From: UBA6921 sp964532385
GTDB taxonomy: Bacteria; Pseudomonadota; Gammaproteobacteria; SG8-11
Direction: 5' to 3'
DNA: 37,559 nucleotides
Assembly (NCBI GenBank): GCA_964532385.1
Contig: CAZHHW010000022.1
Span: 1 to 37,559 of the forward strand
Positions 24,256 to 32,393 of this stretch are shown here, one piece after another (the stretch's first letter is position 1; each line of letters opens with the position of its first letter). The notes below the pieces were generated by a model, which made no database searches, was not told where the DNA came from, and saw only the letters and a program-made list of their open reading frames with translations. The translations under genes and the position numbers were made by a program.

Positions 24256-25652
24256 CGCCGCATGTTGTCATTATCGGCAGCGGCGCCGCCGCCTCGGCCG
24301 CCGCATTACGTGCCGCGCAGGGCGGCGCGCGCATTACGCTGATCGAGCGCGGCACCCTGGGCGGCACCTGCGTGAATACCGGCTGCGTGCCGTCGAAGAT
24401 TTTTATCCGCGCCGCGCATATCGCGCAGCTGCGTGCGCATAGCCGCTTCGATGCCGGAATATCCGCGCATCCTCCCGTCGTGGATCGCGCCGCGTTGCTG
24501 CAGCAACAGCAACAACGGGTGGCTGAATTACGTCATGCCAAGTATGAAAATATTCTGGAGAGTCATCCCAACATTACGCTGCGACGCGGCCTCGCACGTT
24601 TCAAAGATGCGCGCACACTCATGGTCGTCGAATCTGATGGCGCGGTGCAGGAAATCAGTTTTGATCACGCATTAATCGCCACCGGCGCCGCGCCGTTCAT
24701 CCCCGACATCCCGGGCCTGCGCGGTACGCCGTATTGGACCTCCACCGAAGCGCTGGCCACTGAAAAGTTGCCCGAACATCTGGCCGTGTACGGCGGCTCG
24801 ATCGTCGCTTTGGAATTGGCACAAGCATTCTTACGCTTAGGCAGTCGCGTGACCTTGATCGCGCGTTCGACCCTGCTGTCGAACGACGACCCGCTCATTG
24901 GCGCAACCTTGCTCGCTATTCTTGCCGACGAGGGCATGCGCGTGCTCACCGGGCGCACCCTGCAGCGCGTGTCGCATACACCGGCGGCAGGTTACACGCT
25001 TCACATCGACGCCGAAGATATCCATGCCGACCAGTTGCTGATCGCCACCGGACGCCATCCCAATACCGCGGAATTAAATCTGGCGCAGGCTGCAATTCAC
25101 ACCGATGCGCGCGGCGCGATAGTCGTCGACGACCATCTGCGCACCTCGACACACAACATTTACGCCGCCGGCGACTGCACCGCCGGTCCCGCTTTTGTGT
25201 ATGTCGCTGCCGCCGCCGGCACACGCGCCGCCGCCAACATGCTGGGCGGCGACGAACGCCTCGACCTGCGCAGCGTCCCCGCCGTGGTGTTTACCGACCC
25301 GCAAGTCGCCACCGTTGGGCTCGACGAAGCACGCGCGCGCCAGCTTGGATTAAAAGTCGACACACGCACCTTGTCGCTGGAACACGTGCCGCGCGCACTG
25401 GCCAATTTCGACACCCGCGGTTTCGTGAAACTGGTGGCGGAAAAAACCAGCGGCAAATTGCTGGGCGCGCAAATCGTCGCGCCGGAAGCAGGCGAAATAA
25501 TCCAATCCGCCGCACTCGCCATGCATGCCGGCATGACGGTGCACGACCTCGCCGCGCGCCTGTTTCCCTACCTCACCATGAGCGAAGCATTGAAATTATG
25601 CGCACAGACTTTCAGTAAAGACGTGACACAACTTTCGTGTTGCGCTGGGTAA
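24252..25652 (+). CDS. merA: Mercuric reductase MerA (short form without N-terminal metal-binding domain)
   Basis: This 466-residue flavoprotein disulfide reductase converts Hg(II) to volatile Hg(0) with NADPH. It has the FAD fold IIGSGAAASAAALRAA, the redox disulfide GGTCVNTGCVPSK (Cys40, Cys45), an NADPH Rossmann region and the ATGRHPNT block. The vicinal C-terminal pair Cys463-Cys464 (LSCCAG), which is diagnostic for MerA, is present. The N-terminal HMA domain (NmerA) found in many homologues is absent; the protein starts directly at the FAD domain. The start is GTG at 24252, overlapping merP. No terminator is visible in the 19-bp gap to the convergent C13 gene. Confidence 0.96.
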   Translation: MTPHVVIIGSGAAASAAALRAAQGGARITLIERGTLGGTCVNTGCVPSKIFIRAAHIAQLRAHSRFDAGISAHPPVVDRAALLQQQQQRVAELRHAKYENILESHPNITLRRGLARFKDARTLMVVESDGAVQEISFDHALIATGAAPFIPDIPGLRGTPYWTSTEALATEKLPEHLAVYGGSIVALELAQAFLRLGSRVTLIARSTLLSNDDPLIGATLLAILADEGMRVLTGRTLQRVSHTPAAGYTLHIDAEDIHADQLLIATGRHPNTAELNLAQAAIHTDARGAIVVDDHLRTSTHNIYAAGDCTAGPAFVYVAAAAGTRAAANMLGGDERLDLRSVPAVVFTDPQVATVGLDEARARQLGLKVDTRTLSLEHVPRALANFDTRGFVKLVAEKTSGKLLGAQIVAPEAGEIIQSAALAMHAGMTVHDLAARLFPYLTMSEALKLCAQTFSKDVTQLSCCAG

Positions 25653-25671
25653 GTATAAGGAATCACCTCTC

Positions 25672-27597
25672 TCAGCGCGGCAATCGATCCAGCACGGCTT
25701 CTATTTTTGCGCCAATGTAGATTTGCGGGTTTGACGCTTCGATGTTTTCGCGCTGTTCGCGTTTCTCAATACTCTCTTTGGCAAGCTCAAACGCCTCCAA
25801 AAACGACTTTTTGGATTTGAGGGCTTCTTTGAAATAAGCCTCGCCGAAATAGGTGAACTTGGATTTTGCACCGCAACCAAACGATGTCTTATCGTGTGCA
25901 GCGGCAGTGATGATCAATGAATGATCATCCTTGAGTACGTCAATAAATCCGCCGGAATAGCACGCAGATACAACAATGATGCGATTGACGATACCGGATT
26001 CGTCGAGCAGTGATTTAAGCCGCGCGGCCGGAAGAATGTTTAATTCCAACGGCCAAAACTCCACGGAAAGATCATGGTGGGGTGAACCATGCGAAGTGAG
26101 AAATAAAAACAATGCGTCGTTCGACTTATCCATCCGCGCGGCGACCGCTTGCAATGCAACACTAAGATTATTCACGCTCGCGATTGGAGTTTTCGACACT
26201 GTCTCTTTGTTGTTTACCAATACTAGCGAGTGGCCTGCGGTATCGAAACGCGTGTCGAACAACGCGCGAACGTAGTTGATCTCATTTGAAAATACATGCT
26301 CCCTAGCTTCACCGGCAAAGCCGACGAAGAACAAATCGGTGATGCCTGGACGTTCGGGTGTTAATGCGTCTACAGCCGCACGCATGAGTTTTGGCTGAGA
26401 ATAAAATGTATCTTCGACGTTTAAGCGCGTGCTGACTTTATTATCTTCAGCTGATGGAGAATAAAACAACGGCGCATCAGGCATAGTTAATATGACAAAA
26501 AAATTCAACAGTGCGTATAGGCCGGTTGCGAAAATCGCGCTAGAAATCCTAGGCCGATACAGCAACAAGATGGCGCGAAAGGCTATGACCACAACCCACA
26601 CCAAATAAAACATACCAACCAACCATGCCAGGCCTGCTGCAGCCGTGGATGGCCATAACTGTGCAATCGTGACGGCCACAGCGACCGGCATGACAAGGAT
26701 GATGCTCGTCGCACTGATTATGACTAAAAAGCGCGCCGCGCTGCGCGGGACTCCCATTAAGCGCGCAACAACAAATCCGCTGAGCAGAAACAAAAAAACT
26801 TCGACACCGTAATGGGGGATATTGAAGAAATTAAACTGCGCTTGTGGTAACGCACTCAGATACTGAATGCCAACACCTACGCAGATATCTAATATGATAA
26901 GCCGGATCAACTGCGTCGTATTTGCCTTGAAGTCATCGACATTCACCGGCCGAAACAATATCAAGAGCAGTGCGGCGTTGAGATTCGCGCGCAAATCCAG
27001 ATGCCGTTGCCATATCCAAAGACTGATATCCGGCCGATTTAGCCAAGTCCGTTCTCTATTTTCCGGTTCTCGCGACCAATAGCCGCGCAATGTGTTGATA
27101 AACCCATAGGCCTGCTCGGCGCTAACGAATGCATGCTTTGGTATGACGTACCCTTGGTACGGTGTGATAAAAAGCAAAAAATGGCGTTCTGTTTCTTCAA
27201 GCGCATGAATTTGATCCCACGAATATTCAACCGCATAACCGTCGCACACGACACTCCAACCGAATGACGCCAAAGTGATTCGACAGAGCTTACCTCCCGT
27301 CCGCTGCGCGTGCTGATGTGACCGCCAAATCGAAAATCGCGCGACAAGATAGGCGCCCGCCGTCACAAGAAACAACGAACTGAACGCAACAACACGGAAC
27401 GGGTTTGACTGCAAATTGGTAAAATTTAAAATAAAGTGGGTCGCGCCCATCGCAAGCACGCCCCCGAATATTCCCATCAGGAGACTGCGCACGAAAACCG
27501 ATACATGACGCGAGTGACGCTTCACCCCGGCGCGCAACGCCGCTACGTCATCATCGCAAACCCGAAATTCAATATCCACGACACATTCCCGAAGCAT
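25672..27597 (-). CDS. Membrane protein with YcxB-like domain, multi-TM region and C13 (legumain-like) cysteine protease domain
   Basis: The protein is about 641 residues. Two TM helices (about 37-57, 68-88) are followed by a YcxB-like PH-type module (about 100-160, FGWSVVCDGYAVEYSWDQIH and GYVIPKHAF). A membrane region of about five helices (about 225-375) comes next, then a soluble C-terminal C13 peptidase domain (about 410-641). The dyad is His503 in FLTSHGSPHH and Cys546 in VVSACYSGGF, the caspase/legumain fold pattern. The substrate is unknown. The start at 27597 has a weak ribosome site; a GTG six codons later is an alternative. It converges with merA and is divergent from the antitoxin gene. 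Confidence 0.85.
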   Translation of the reverse strand: MLRECVVDIEFRVCDDDVAALRAGVKRHSRHVSVFVRSLLMGIFGGVLAMGATHFILNFTNLQSNPFRVVAFSSLFLVTAGAYLVARFSIWRSHQHAQRTGGKLCRITLASFGWSVVCDGYAVEYSWDQIHALEETERHFLLFITPYQGYVIPKHAFVSAEQAYGFINTLRGYWSREPENRERTWLNRPDISLWIWQRHLDLRANLNAALLLILFRPVNVDDFKANTTQLIRLIILDICVGVGIQYLSALPQAQFNFFNIPHYGVEVFLFLLSGFVVARLMGVPRSAARFLVIISATSIILVMPVAVAVTIAQLWPSTAAAGLAWLVGMFYLVWVVVIAFRAILLLYRPRISSAIFATGLYALLNFFVILTMPDAPLFYSPSAEDNKVSTRLNVEDTFYSQPKLMRAAVDALTPERPGITDLFFVGFAGEAREHVFSNEINYVRALFDTRFDTAGHSLVLVNNKETVSKTPIASVNNLSVALQAVAARMDKSNDALFLFLTSHGSPHHDLSVEFWPLELNILPAARLKSLLDESGIVNRIIVVSACYSGGFIDVLKDDHSLIITAAAHDKTSFGCGAKSKFTYFGEAYFKEALKSKKSFLEAFELAKESIEKREQRENIEASNPQIYIGAKIEAVLDRLPR

Positions 27598-27611
27598 CCG
27601 CCGTGTTCACT

Positions 27612-27639
27612 GTATCGGATGTTAAGTGCCGTACGATAC
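27612..27639. promoter_or_regulatory. Inverted repeat in the divergent promoter region of the C13 and antitoxin genes
   Basis: GTATCG (27612-27617) and CGATAC (27634-27639) form an imperfectly spaced inverted repeat in the 132-bp gap between divergent starts. It could be an autoregulatory operator of the antitoxin. Support is weak. Confidence 0.25.
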
Positions 27640-27729
27640 TCAAGCCGCCTTGCGCCGCCGCACCTTGCGCGTAACAGGTTTATCAATCATCGCTTCCGCG
27701 TGCAGTACGTCCCTTATGGAGATCAACTC

Positions 27730-28047
27730 ATGGCTATCAATTTTGAGCAAATCGAAGCGGAAGCGCTCAGCTTGCCCATTGAAGACCGTGCACGCCTAGC
27801 AGAACATTTGATCGCCAGTCTCGATGCCGGTGCCGAAACTGAACAGGCATGGGCAAAGGAAATCGAGCGCCGCCTGCAAATGCTCGACAGCGATGCCGTT
27901 AAAAGTATTCCAGCATCGGAAGTATTCGCGGAAATCAGGGATCGCCTGAAGTGGCACCATCGAATTTCTTCCAGAGGCGGCGTAAGGAATTTTCACAACA
28001 ACGCTCAGAAATTCTCTGACATTGGAGTTACGTTAGTTACCTTATAA
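27730..28047 (+). CDS. Addiction-module antitoxin of the RelB-like (TIGR02574) family, with abnormal C-terminal tail
   Basis: This protein of about 105 residues starts MAINFEQIEAEALSLPIEDR and has the helical pattern ARLAEHLIASLDAG and IPASEVFAEIRDRLK of the small antitoxin family usually paired with a ParE/RelE toxin. Family members are usually about 70-75 residues. Here the frame runs about 30 residues further (from WHHRISSRGG on) into sequence that in another frame looks like the start of a toxin. GGAG (27718-27721) lies 8 nt before the ATG. The last 43 bases overlap the convergent AlbA_2 gene. It is probably an orphan antitoxin with a read-through tail. Confidence 0.8.
   Translation: MAINFEQIEAEALSLPIEDRARLAEHLIASLDAGAETEQAWAKEIERRLQMLDSDAVKSIPASEVFAEIRDRLKWHHRISSRGGVRNFHNNAQKFSDIGVTLVTL
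27950..27985 (+). pseudogene. Remnant of a ParE/RelE-family toxin start
   Basis: In the +1 frame relative to the antitoxin this stretch reads SGTIEFLPEAA then TAA. IEFLPEA is the typical opening of ParE/RelE toxins encoded just after this antitoxin type. The frame stops at once, and the next 20 bases run into the AlbA_2 gene. The rest of the toxin is missing. The assignment rests on one short motif plus its position. Confidence 0.5.
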
Positions 28048-29249
28048 GGGCATGTAACTCCGCAACTATTCATTATGTCCGTCATTGCTATTTCAAAAAG
28101 TTGGTTAATTCCATCTCTGTAGTCGCCAAGAGTCGTACGGGGAAATAGGCATGGACTTTCAGGTGGCGCTCCTAGCGGTCGCCCGACCCGATCTTCGCCA
28201 TATATAGCTAACGTAGTATTTGTAGAAGCGATCTCGATCTCATACGCATATTCGACTTCTGGCGCATCTGCTGCGCGTCTGAAGCTTTGTGCCATAAACA
28301 AACCATTACAGAGCACGCCAAGTACCCACGACATATAGAACTTGGATGTGGGACTAATATCTCGATACAGAATCTCAATCAAACCAGAGCAATGGGCTTC
28401 CAATACAAAATCAGGATTTAATTTCTCATTACTATGCCTTGTACCTCGCACAATCGGCCGCTCATAAAAAAATTGTCCAGGGACAATCGCTGTCATTCTG
28501 TCGCCTCTGTCGAACGTAATTTCGAAGTTTCTTGGCGCAGGAAGGGCGGTGGTATTGCGAAAAAGTGTGGGCACGTAAATCTCGGATGTGGGTACAAGGG
28601 ATATGCGACAGCCAGTAGCGATACCTTTGTCTACGGGTGACTTAGCGATCCACTGGAGAAATGATTTTCGTCGTTCATCGAGCAGCTTGTCGAGTCGTTC
28701 TGCGCCACGTGTGCGCTGTATTGTCAGGTCTTGAATTTCGCGCATCGTCATTGTCTCGCAACGGTCCGAGTGCCGTATGTAACACTCTTTGAGTGTCTTT
28801 ACTCTGTGTGGGGCTGCTCGGGATTGCGGTATTCGGAAAATGATTACACCGCTTCCATCTTGATCCATGGTAATTCCTCGCACGCCTACCAGAGATAGGG
28901 TGGGTTCAATACAGTCTCGAATTTGAAGCTTGAATTTCTCAGCAAGGTCAGCACATTTCGGGATAGGAGAAATACTTTTGGCTCGGTGCGGATTATCATC
29001 AGTCTCATCTATCCCCACAATCAAATGACCACCGTAGGCGTTAGCAAACGCTACAATTTCTTTCAGGAGCTTGTCGCGTGCGTAGTCGGAAATAATCCCC
29101 GAGCCTTTATTTTGATCCTCTTGGCCTTTCTTCGAAGGAAGCTCTTTTTTAAATTCTACGAGATCTGTTTCTGGATACTGCTCTCGAAATAGTCCTTCTA
29201 TATCCTCAGGAACGATTTCATCGATGTGCTTCGAAAAAAGAGTTGGCAT
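28005..29249 (-). CDS. Schlafen-type AlbA_2 domain protein, putative ATP/nucleic-acid-binding
   Basis: This 414-residue protein has an N-terminal AlbA_2 (Schlafen-like, divergent AAA_4) domain: ETDLVEFKKELPSK (about residues 27-40), then LLKEIVAFANAYGGHLIVGI (61-80), and the R/H-rich strand-turn CYIRHSDRCETM. The rest of the protein (about 170-414) I do not recognise. The domain occurs in putative transcription regulators, tRNA/RNA-cleaving proteins and defence genes. The base composition is strikingly AT-rich for the window (23 G+C of 60 at 28921-28980). The start ATG is 29249. The end overlaps the antitoxin tail by 43 bases, which suggests insertion into a toxin-antitoxin locus. Confidence 0.8.
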   Translation of the reverse strand: MPTLFSKHIDEIVPEDIEGLFREQYPETDLVEFKKELPSKKGQEDQNKGSGIISDYARDKLLKEIVAFANAYGGHLIVGIDETDDNPHRAKSISPIPKCADLAEKFKLQIRDCIEPTLSLVGVRGITMDQDGSGVIIFRIPQSRAAPHRVKTLKECYIRHSDRCETMTMREIQDLTIQRTRGAERLDKLLDERRKSFLQWIAKSPVDKGIATGCRISLVPTSEIYVPTLFRNTTALPAPRNFEITFDRGDRMTAIVPGQFFYERPIVRGTRHSNEKLNPDFVLEAHCSGLIEILYRDISPTSKFYMSWVLGVLCNGLFMAQSFRRAADAPEVEYAYEIEIASTNTTLAIYGEDRVGRPLGAPPESPCLFPRTTLGDYRDGINQLFEIAMTDIMNSCGVTCPYKVTNVTPMSENF

Positions 29250-29302
29250 GTATCAGTATTCCAATCGCTAACTTATTTGAATATTTCTATTACCACACCG
29301 CA

Positions 29303-29374
29303 GTAGGCTGGGTTGCTAAACCCAGCGATGGCCTTGATGATGGCACGAATGCTGGGTTTATCAACCCAGCCTAC
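29303..29374. repeat. Paired REP/MITE-like inverted repeat
   Basis: GTAGGCTGGGTTG(C)TAAACCCAGC at 29303-29326 and its near-perfect reverse complement at 29351-29374 (one mismatch in 24) flank 24 bp. Each arm is itself a small hairpin (GCTGGGTT...AACCCAGC). This is the layout of a REP doublet or small MITE. It sits 54 bp from the start of the AT-rich AlbA_2 gene and may mark an insertion edge. Confidence 0.8.
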
Positions 29375-29451
29375 AACCGTGTATCTGATAGGCGAAATCC
29401 TCCTACGGATCGTGTTAAGACATTTAATTTCCCAACTACAACTCGTAATCG

Positions 29452-30309
29452 TTATTCCCCCTCCCGCGCCGCAATTTCCCTCTGCCTCCGCTCCACTTCC
29501 TGTTCCCGCGCGTGCTCGATGACGCGCATCACGGTGGCCACATCGGCTTCCGCCGTGGGGCGCTCAAAGCGTCCGGTCAGTGAGATTCCGGGCTGAAGTT
29601 TGCCGCCGACATACAGACTCCAGATTTCTTTACCGTAGTCGGTTTTCAGTAGCGCCGGGGCGTAGCGGCCGAAGTACAGCGCCATATTGTCAACATCGCG
29701 CTCCAGCATCATGCCCGCGCTGTTGTTGCCGGCGGCGTTGACGGCTTGCGGTAAATCGATAATGACCGGGCCGTGCTCGTCGACCAGCACGTTGAACGGT
29801 GACAGGTCGCCATGCACCAAGCCCGCGCATAGCATGCGCACGATTTCGGCGATGATGCGGCCGTGGTAGTCAACCGCTTGGGCGCTGGTCAAGGTCACAT
29901 CGTTGAGGCGCGGAGCAGCATGGCCGTCGGCGCCGGTCACAAGTTCCATCAGCAACACGCCATCTACAAAACCAAACGGCTTGGGCACGCGCACACCGGC
30001 GGCGGCCAGGCGATAGAGCGCATCGACCTCGGCATTGAGCCAGGCTTCTTCGGATTCTTTTTGTCCATAGCGGGTGCGTTTGCCCATGGCGCGGGCGCGG
30101 CGGGAATTTTTAACCTTGCGGCCTTCCTGGTATTGCACGGCTTGCCGGAAGCTGCGCTGGTTGGCTTCTTTATAAACCTTGGCGCAACGGATCGCGCTGC
30201 CGCAGCGCACCACGTAGACCTGCGCTTCTTTGCCGCTCATGAGCTGGGAAATGACTTCGTCGACCAGGCCATCATCGACCAGGGGTTGCAATCTTTTAGG
30301 GACTTTCAT
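29452..30309 (-). CDS. RIO-type serine/threonine protein kinase
   Basis: This protein of about 285 residues has a RIO kinase fold: an N-terminal helix block, VISQLMSGKEAQVYVVRCG (P-loop region), a catalytic Lys in RCAKVY, and a catalytic loop LVHGDLSPFNVLV with the metal-binding IIDLPQAV. The bacterial substrate is unknown; archaeal and eukaryotic RIO1 kinases act in ribosome maturation. The start is ATG 30309; an in-frame extension to 30390 adds an atypical leader. A run rich in Glu and Arg ends the protein. The gene is divergent from lgt with 89 bp between starts. Confidence 0.92.
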   Translation of the reverse strand: MKVPKRLQPLVDDGLVDEVISQLMSGKEAQVYVVRCGSAIRCAKVYKEANQRSFRQAVQYQEGRKVKNSRRARAMGKRTRYGQKESEEAWLNAEVDALYRLAAAGVRVPKPFGFVDGVLLMELVTGADGHAAPRLNDVTLTSAQAVDYHGRIIAEIVRMLCAGLVHGDLSPFNVLVDEHGPVIIDLPQAVNAAGNNSAGMMLERDVDNMALYFGRYAPALLKTDYGKEIWSLYVGGKLQPGISLTGRFERPTAEADVATVMRVIEHAREQEVERRQREIAAREGE

Positions 30310-30398
30310 AGGTGTTTCGCAAAAACTTGTTCGGCCTTGGTAGGGAACGATAGTGTAGCGCGTTGCTTGATGGATTCTGCGTGTTAACATTCCGCACC

Positions 30399-31205
30399 AT
30401 GCTAACTCATCCCGATATCGACCCGGTTGCGATCAGCCTCGGCCCCCTGCAAGTGCATTGGTATGGCCTGATGTACCTGGTCGCGTTTCTGTCTTTTTAC
30501 TGGCTGGGCTCGCTGCGCGCTAAACAGCCGGACTCGGGCTGGAAAGTCGAGGAGGTGAGCGATTTATTATTTTACGGCGCGCTCGGCGTGATTCTGGGCG
30601 GGCGCTTGGGTTACGTGTTGTTCTACGACTTGAGCAACTACATCGCGCAGCCGCTGAATATTTTCAAAATCTGGCAAGGGGGCATGTCGTTTCATGGCGG
30701 GCTGCTGGGCGTAATCGTCGGCATGGCGGTGTTTGCGCGCCGCACGCAACGCACGTTTTTTCAGGTTGCGGATTTCGTTGCGCCGCTGGTGCCGCTGGGT
30801 TACGGCGCCGGACGCATCGGCAACTTTATCAACGGTGAATTGTGGGGCCGCGTCACCGACGTGCCGTGGGGCATGGTGTTCCAAAATGCGCCGGACCAGT
30901 TGCCGCGTCACCCATCGCAGTTGTATCAGGCGTTTCTGGGCGGACTGGTGATTTTCACGATCATCTGGCTGTATTCGCGCAAGCCGCGCCCGACCATGGC
31001 GGTATCGGGTTTGTTTTTGCTGTGCTTCGGCAGCTACCGTTTTATCGTCGAATTTTTCCGCCAGCCGGATGCGCAACTGGGGTTTGTGGCGTTTGACTGG
31101 CTGACCATGGGGCAGGTCCTGTCCGCGCCGCTGATCCCGCTGGGCATCGCGATGATGGTGATCGCGTACCGCCGGGAAAACACAGCGACAGGGAAACAGA
31201 CATGA
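30399..31205 (+). CDS. lgt: Prolipoprotein diacylglyceryl transferase
   Basis: This 268-residue polytopic inner-membrane enzyme attaches diacylglycerol to the lipobox cysteine of prolipoproteins. The family motifs are present: GGRLGYVLFYD, WQGGMSFHGGLLG and the signature GRIGNFINGELWGR. HPSQLYQAF and YRFIVEFFRQPDAQLG close the catalytic region. The window's lipoproteins (subtilase, PEGA/SHOCT protein, SoxB-like protein) are likely substrates. The ATG at 30399 is used; the upstream extension lacks homology. Its TGA overlaps the VOC gene start by 4 bp. Confidence 0.97.
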   Translation: MLTHPDIDPVAISLGPLQVHWYGLMYLVAFLSFYWLGSLRAKQPDSGWKVEEVSDLLFYGALGVILGGRLGYVLFYDLSNYIAQPLNIFKIWQGGMSFHGGLLGVIVGMAVFARRTQRTFFQVADFVAPLVPLGYGAGRIGNFINGELWGRVTDVPWGMVFQNAPDQLPRHPSQLYQAFLGGLVIFTIIWLYSRKPRPTMAVSGLFLLCFGSYRFIVEFFRQPDAQLGFVAFDWLTMGQVLSAPLIPLGIAMMVIAYRRENTATGKQT

Positions 31206-31588
31206 TCGACCATCTCGGAATCGACGTCAGCGATTTTGAACGCAGCAAGGCTTTTTACCAGCGTGCCTTGGCGCCGTTGGGCTATGCGTTGCTGATGGAA
31301 GTGCCCGCGTCTCTGACCGGCCGTTGCGATGTCGCGGGCTTTGGCGAGGCGCCTAAGCCCGACTTTTGGATCAACCGCGGCACGCCCACCCGTCCCGCCG
31401 TGCATGTGGCGTTGCGCGCCGCCAGCCGCACCGCGGTCGACGCGTTTTATCAAGCCGCCCTTGCCGCCGACGGCAAAGACAACGGCGCGCCGGGATTACG
31501 CTCGCACTATCATCCCAACTACTACAGCGCTTTCGTGCTTGACCCCGACGGCCACAACATCGAAGCCGTGTGCCACTCGCCGGAGTAA
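31202..31588 (+). CDS. VOC-superfamily (glyoxalase/bleomycin-resistance-fold) protein
   Basis: The 128-residue protein is a single VOC module: MIDHLGIDVSDFERSKAFYQ opens the first beta-alpha-beta-beta-beta unit, and AFVLDPDGHNIEAVCH closes the second with the usual metal-site glutamate. Possible metal ligands are His4 and the Glu of IEAV. VOC proteins act as isomerases, dioxygenases or resistance proteins, so no substrate can be named. The start ATG overlaps the lgt stop (ATGA), and the stop lies 10 nt before thyA, so it is embedded in an lgt-thyA-folA run. Confidence 0.92.
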   Translation: MIDHLGIDVSDFERSKAFYQRALAPLGYALLMEVPASLTGRCDVAGFGEAPKPDFWINRGTPTRPAVHVALRAASRTAVDAFYQAALAADGKDNGAPGLRSHYHPNYYSAFVLDPDGHNIEAVCHSPE

Positions 31589-31598
31589 TACCGCCCGC

Positions 31599-32393
31599 AT
31601 GCAGCAATATCTCGACTTACTGCGCCACGTTCGCACCCACGGCACCCGCAAGGAAGACCGCACCGGCACCGGCACCTTGAGCGTGTTTGGTTACCAGATG
31701 CGCTTCGATCTCGGCGCCGGGTTCCCGGTCGTGACTACAAAAAAGCTGCACTTGCGCTCGATCATTCATGAACTGCTGTGGTTTATTCGCGGCGACACCA
31801 ACGTGAAATATCTGCGCGAACACGGCGTGAGTATTTGGGATGAATGGGCCGACGCCAATGGTGATTTGGGTCCGGTGTATGGCAAACAGTGGCGCTCGTG
31901 GCCGGCGGCCGGCGGGCGCAGCATTGACCAACTCAGCGACGTGATTGCGCAGATCAAACGCAATCCGGATTCGCGGCGTTTAATTGTCAGCGCCTGGAAC
32001 GTCGCCGAAATCGAACACATGGCGTTGCCGCCCTGCCACTTGCTGTTTCAGTTTTACGTCGCGAACGGCAAATTGTCCTGCCAGCTTTACCAGCGCAGCG
32101 CGGATATTTTTTTAGGCGTGCCGTTCAACATTGCCTCGTATGCGCTGCTCACACGCATGATCGCACAGGTGTGCGATTTGCAGCCGGGCGACTTCGTGCA
32201 CACGCTGGGCGACGCGCATGTGTATCTGAATCATATCGAGCAGGCCGACACCCAGTTGGCGCGCAGTCCCTATCCGCTGCCCACGCTAAACATTAATCCC
32301 GACATCCGTTCGATCTTCGATTTCAAATATGAAGATTTTGAACTCGCCAATTACCAGTGCCATCCCGCCATCAAGGCGCCGGTGGCGGTGTGA
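31599..32393 (+). CDS. thyA: Thymidylate synthase
   Basis: This 264-residue enzyme makes dTMP from dUMP with methylenetetrahydrofolate; the length equals that of E. coli ThyA. The catalytic cysteine is Cys146 in MALPPCHLLFQFYV. Other signatures are EDRTGTGTLSVFGYQMRFDL, WDEWADANGDLGPVYGKQW and YQRSADIFLGVPFNIASYA. The ATG at 31599 is the only start giving this length. The last base triplet overlaps the GTG start of folA, coupling production of dihydrofolate to its recycling. Confidence 0.98.
   Translation: MQQYLDLLRHVRTHGTRKEDRTGTGTLSVFGYQMRFDLGAGFPVVTTKKLHLRSIIHELLWFIRGDTNVKYLREHGVSIWDEWADANGDLGPVYGKQWRSWPAAGGRSIDQLSDVIAQIKRNPDSRRLIVSAWNVAEIEHMALPPCHLLFQFYVANGKLSCQLYQRSADIFLGVPFNIASYALLTRMIAQVCDLQPGDFVHTLGDAHVYLNHIEQADTQLARSPYPLPTLNINPDIRSIFDFKYEDFELANYQCHPAIKAPVAV

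Noticed and set aside
27642..27730. Minus-strand tail reading TRKVRRRKAA-stop, a possible decayed gene end
   Set aside because: The basic tail is suggestive, but the frame upstream lies antisense to the antitoxin and shows no family.
29303..29374. Inverted repeat as a terminator
   Set aside because: Neither side has a T-run, and neither flanking gene ends there; both transcripts run away from it or start near it.
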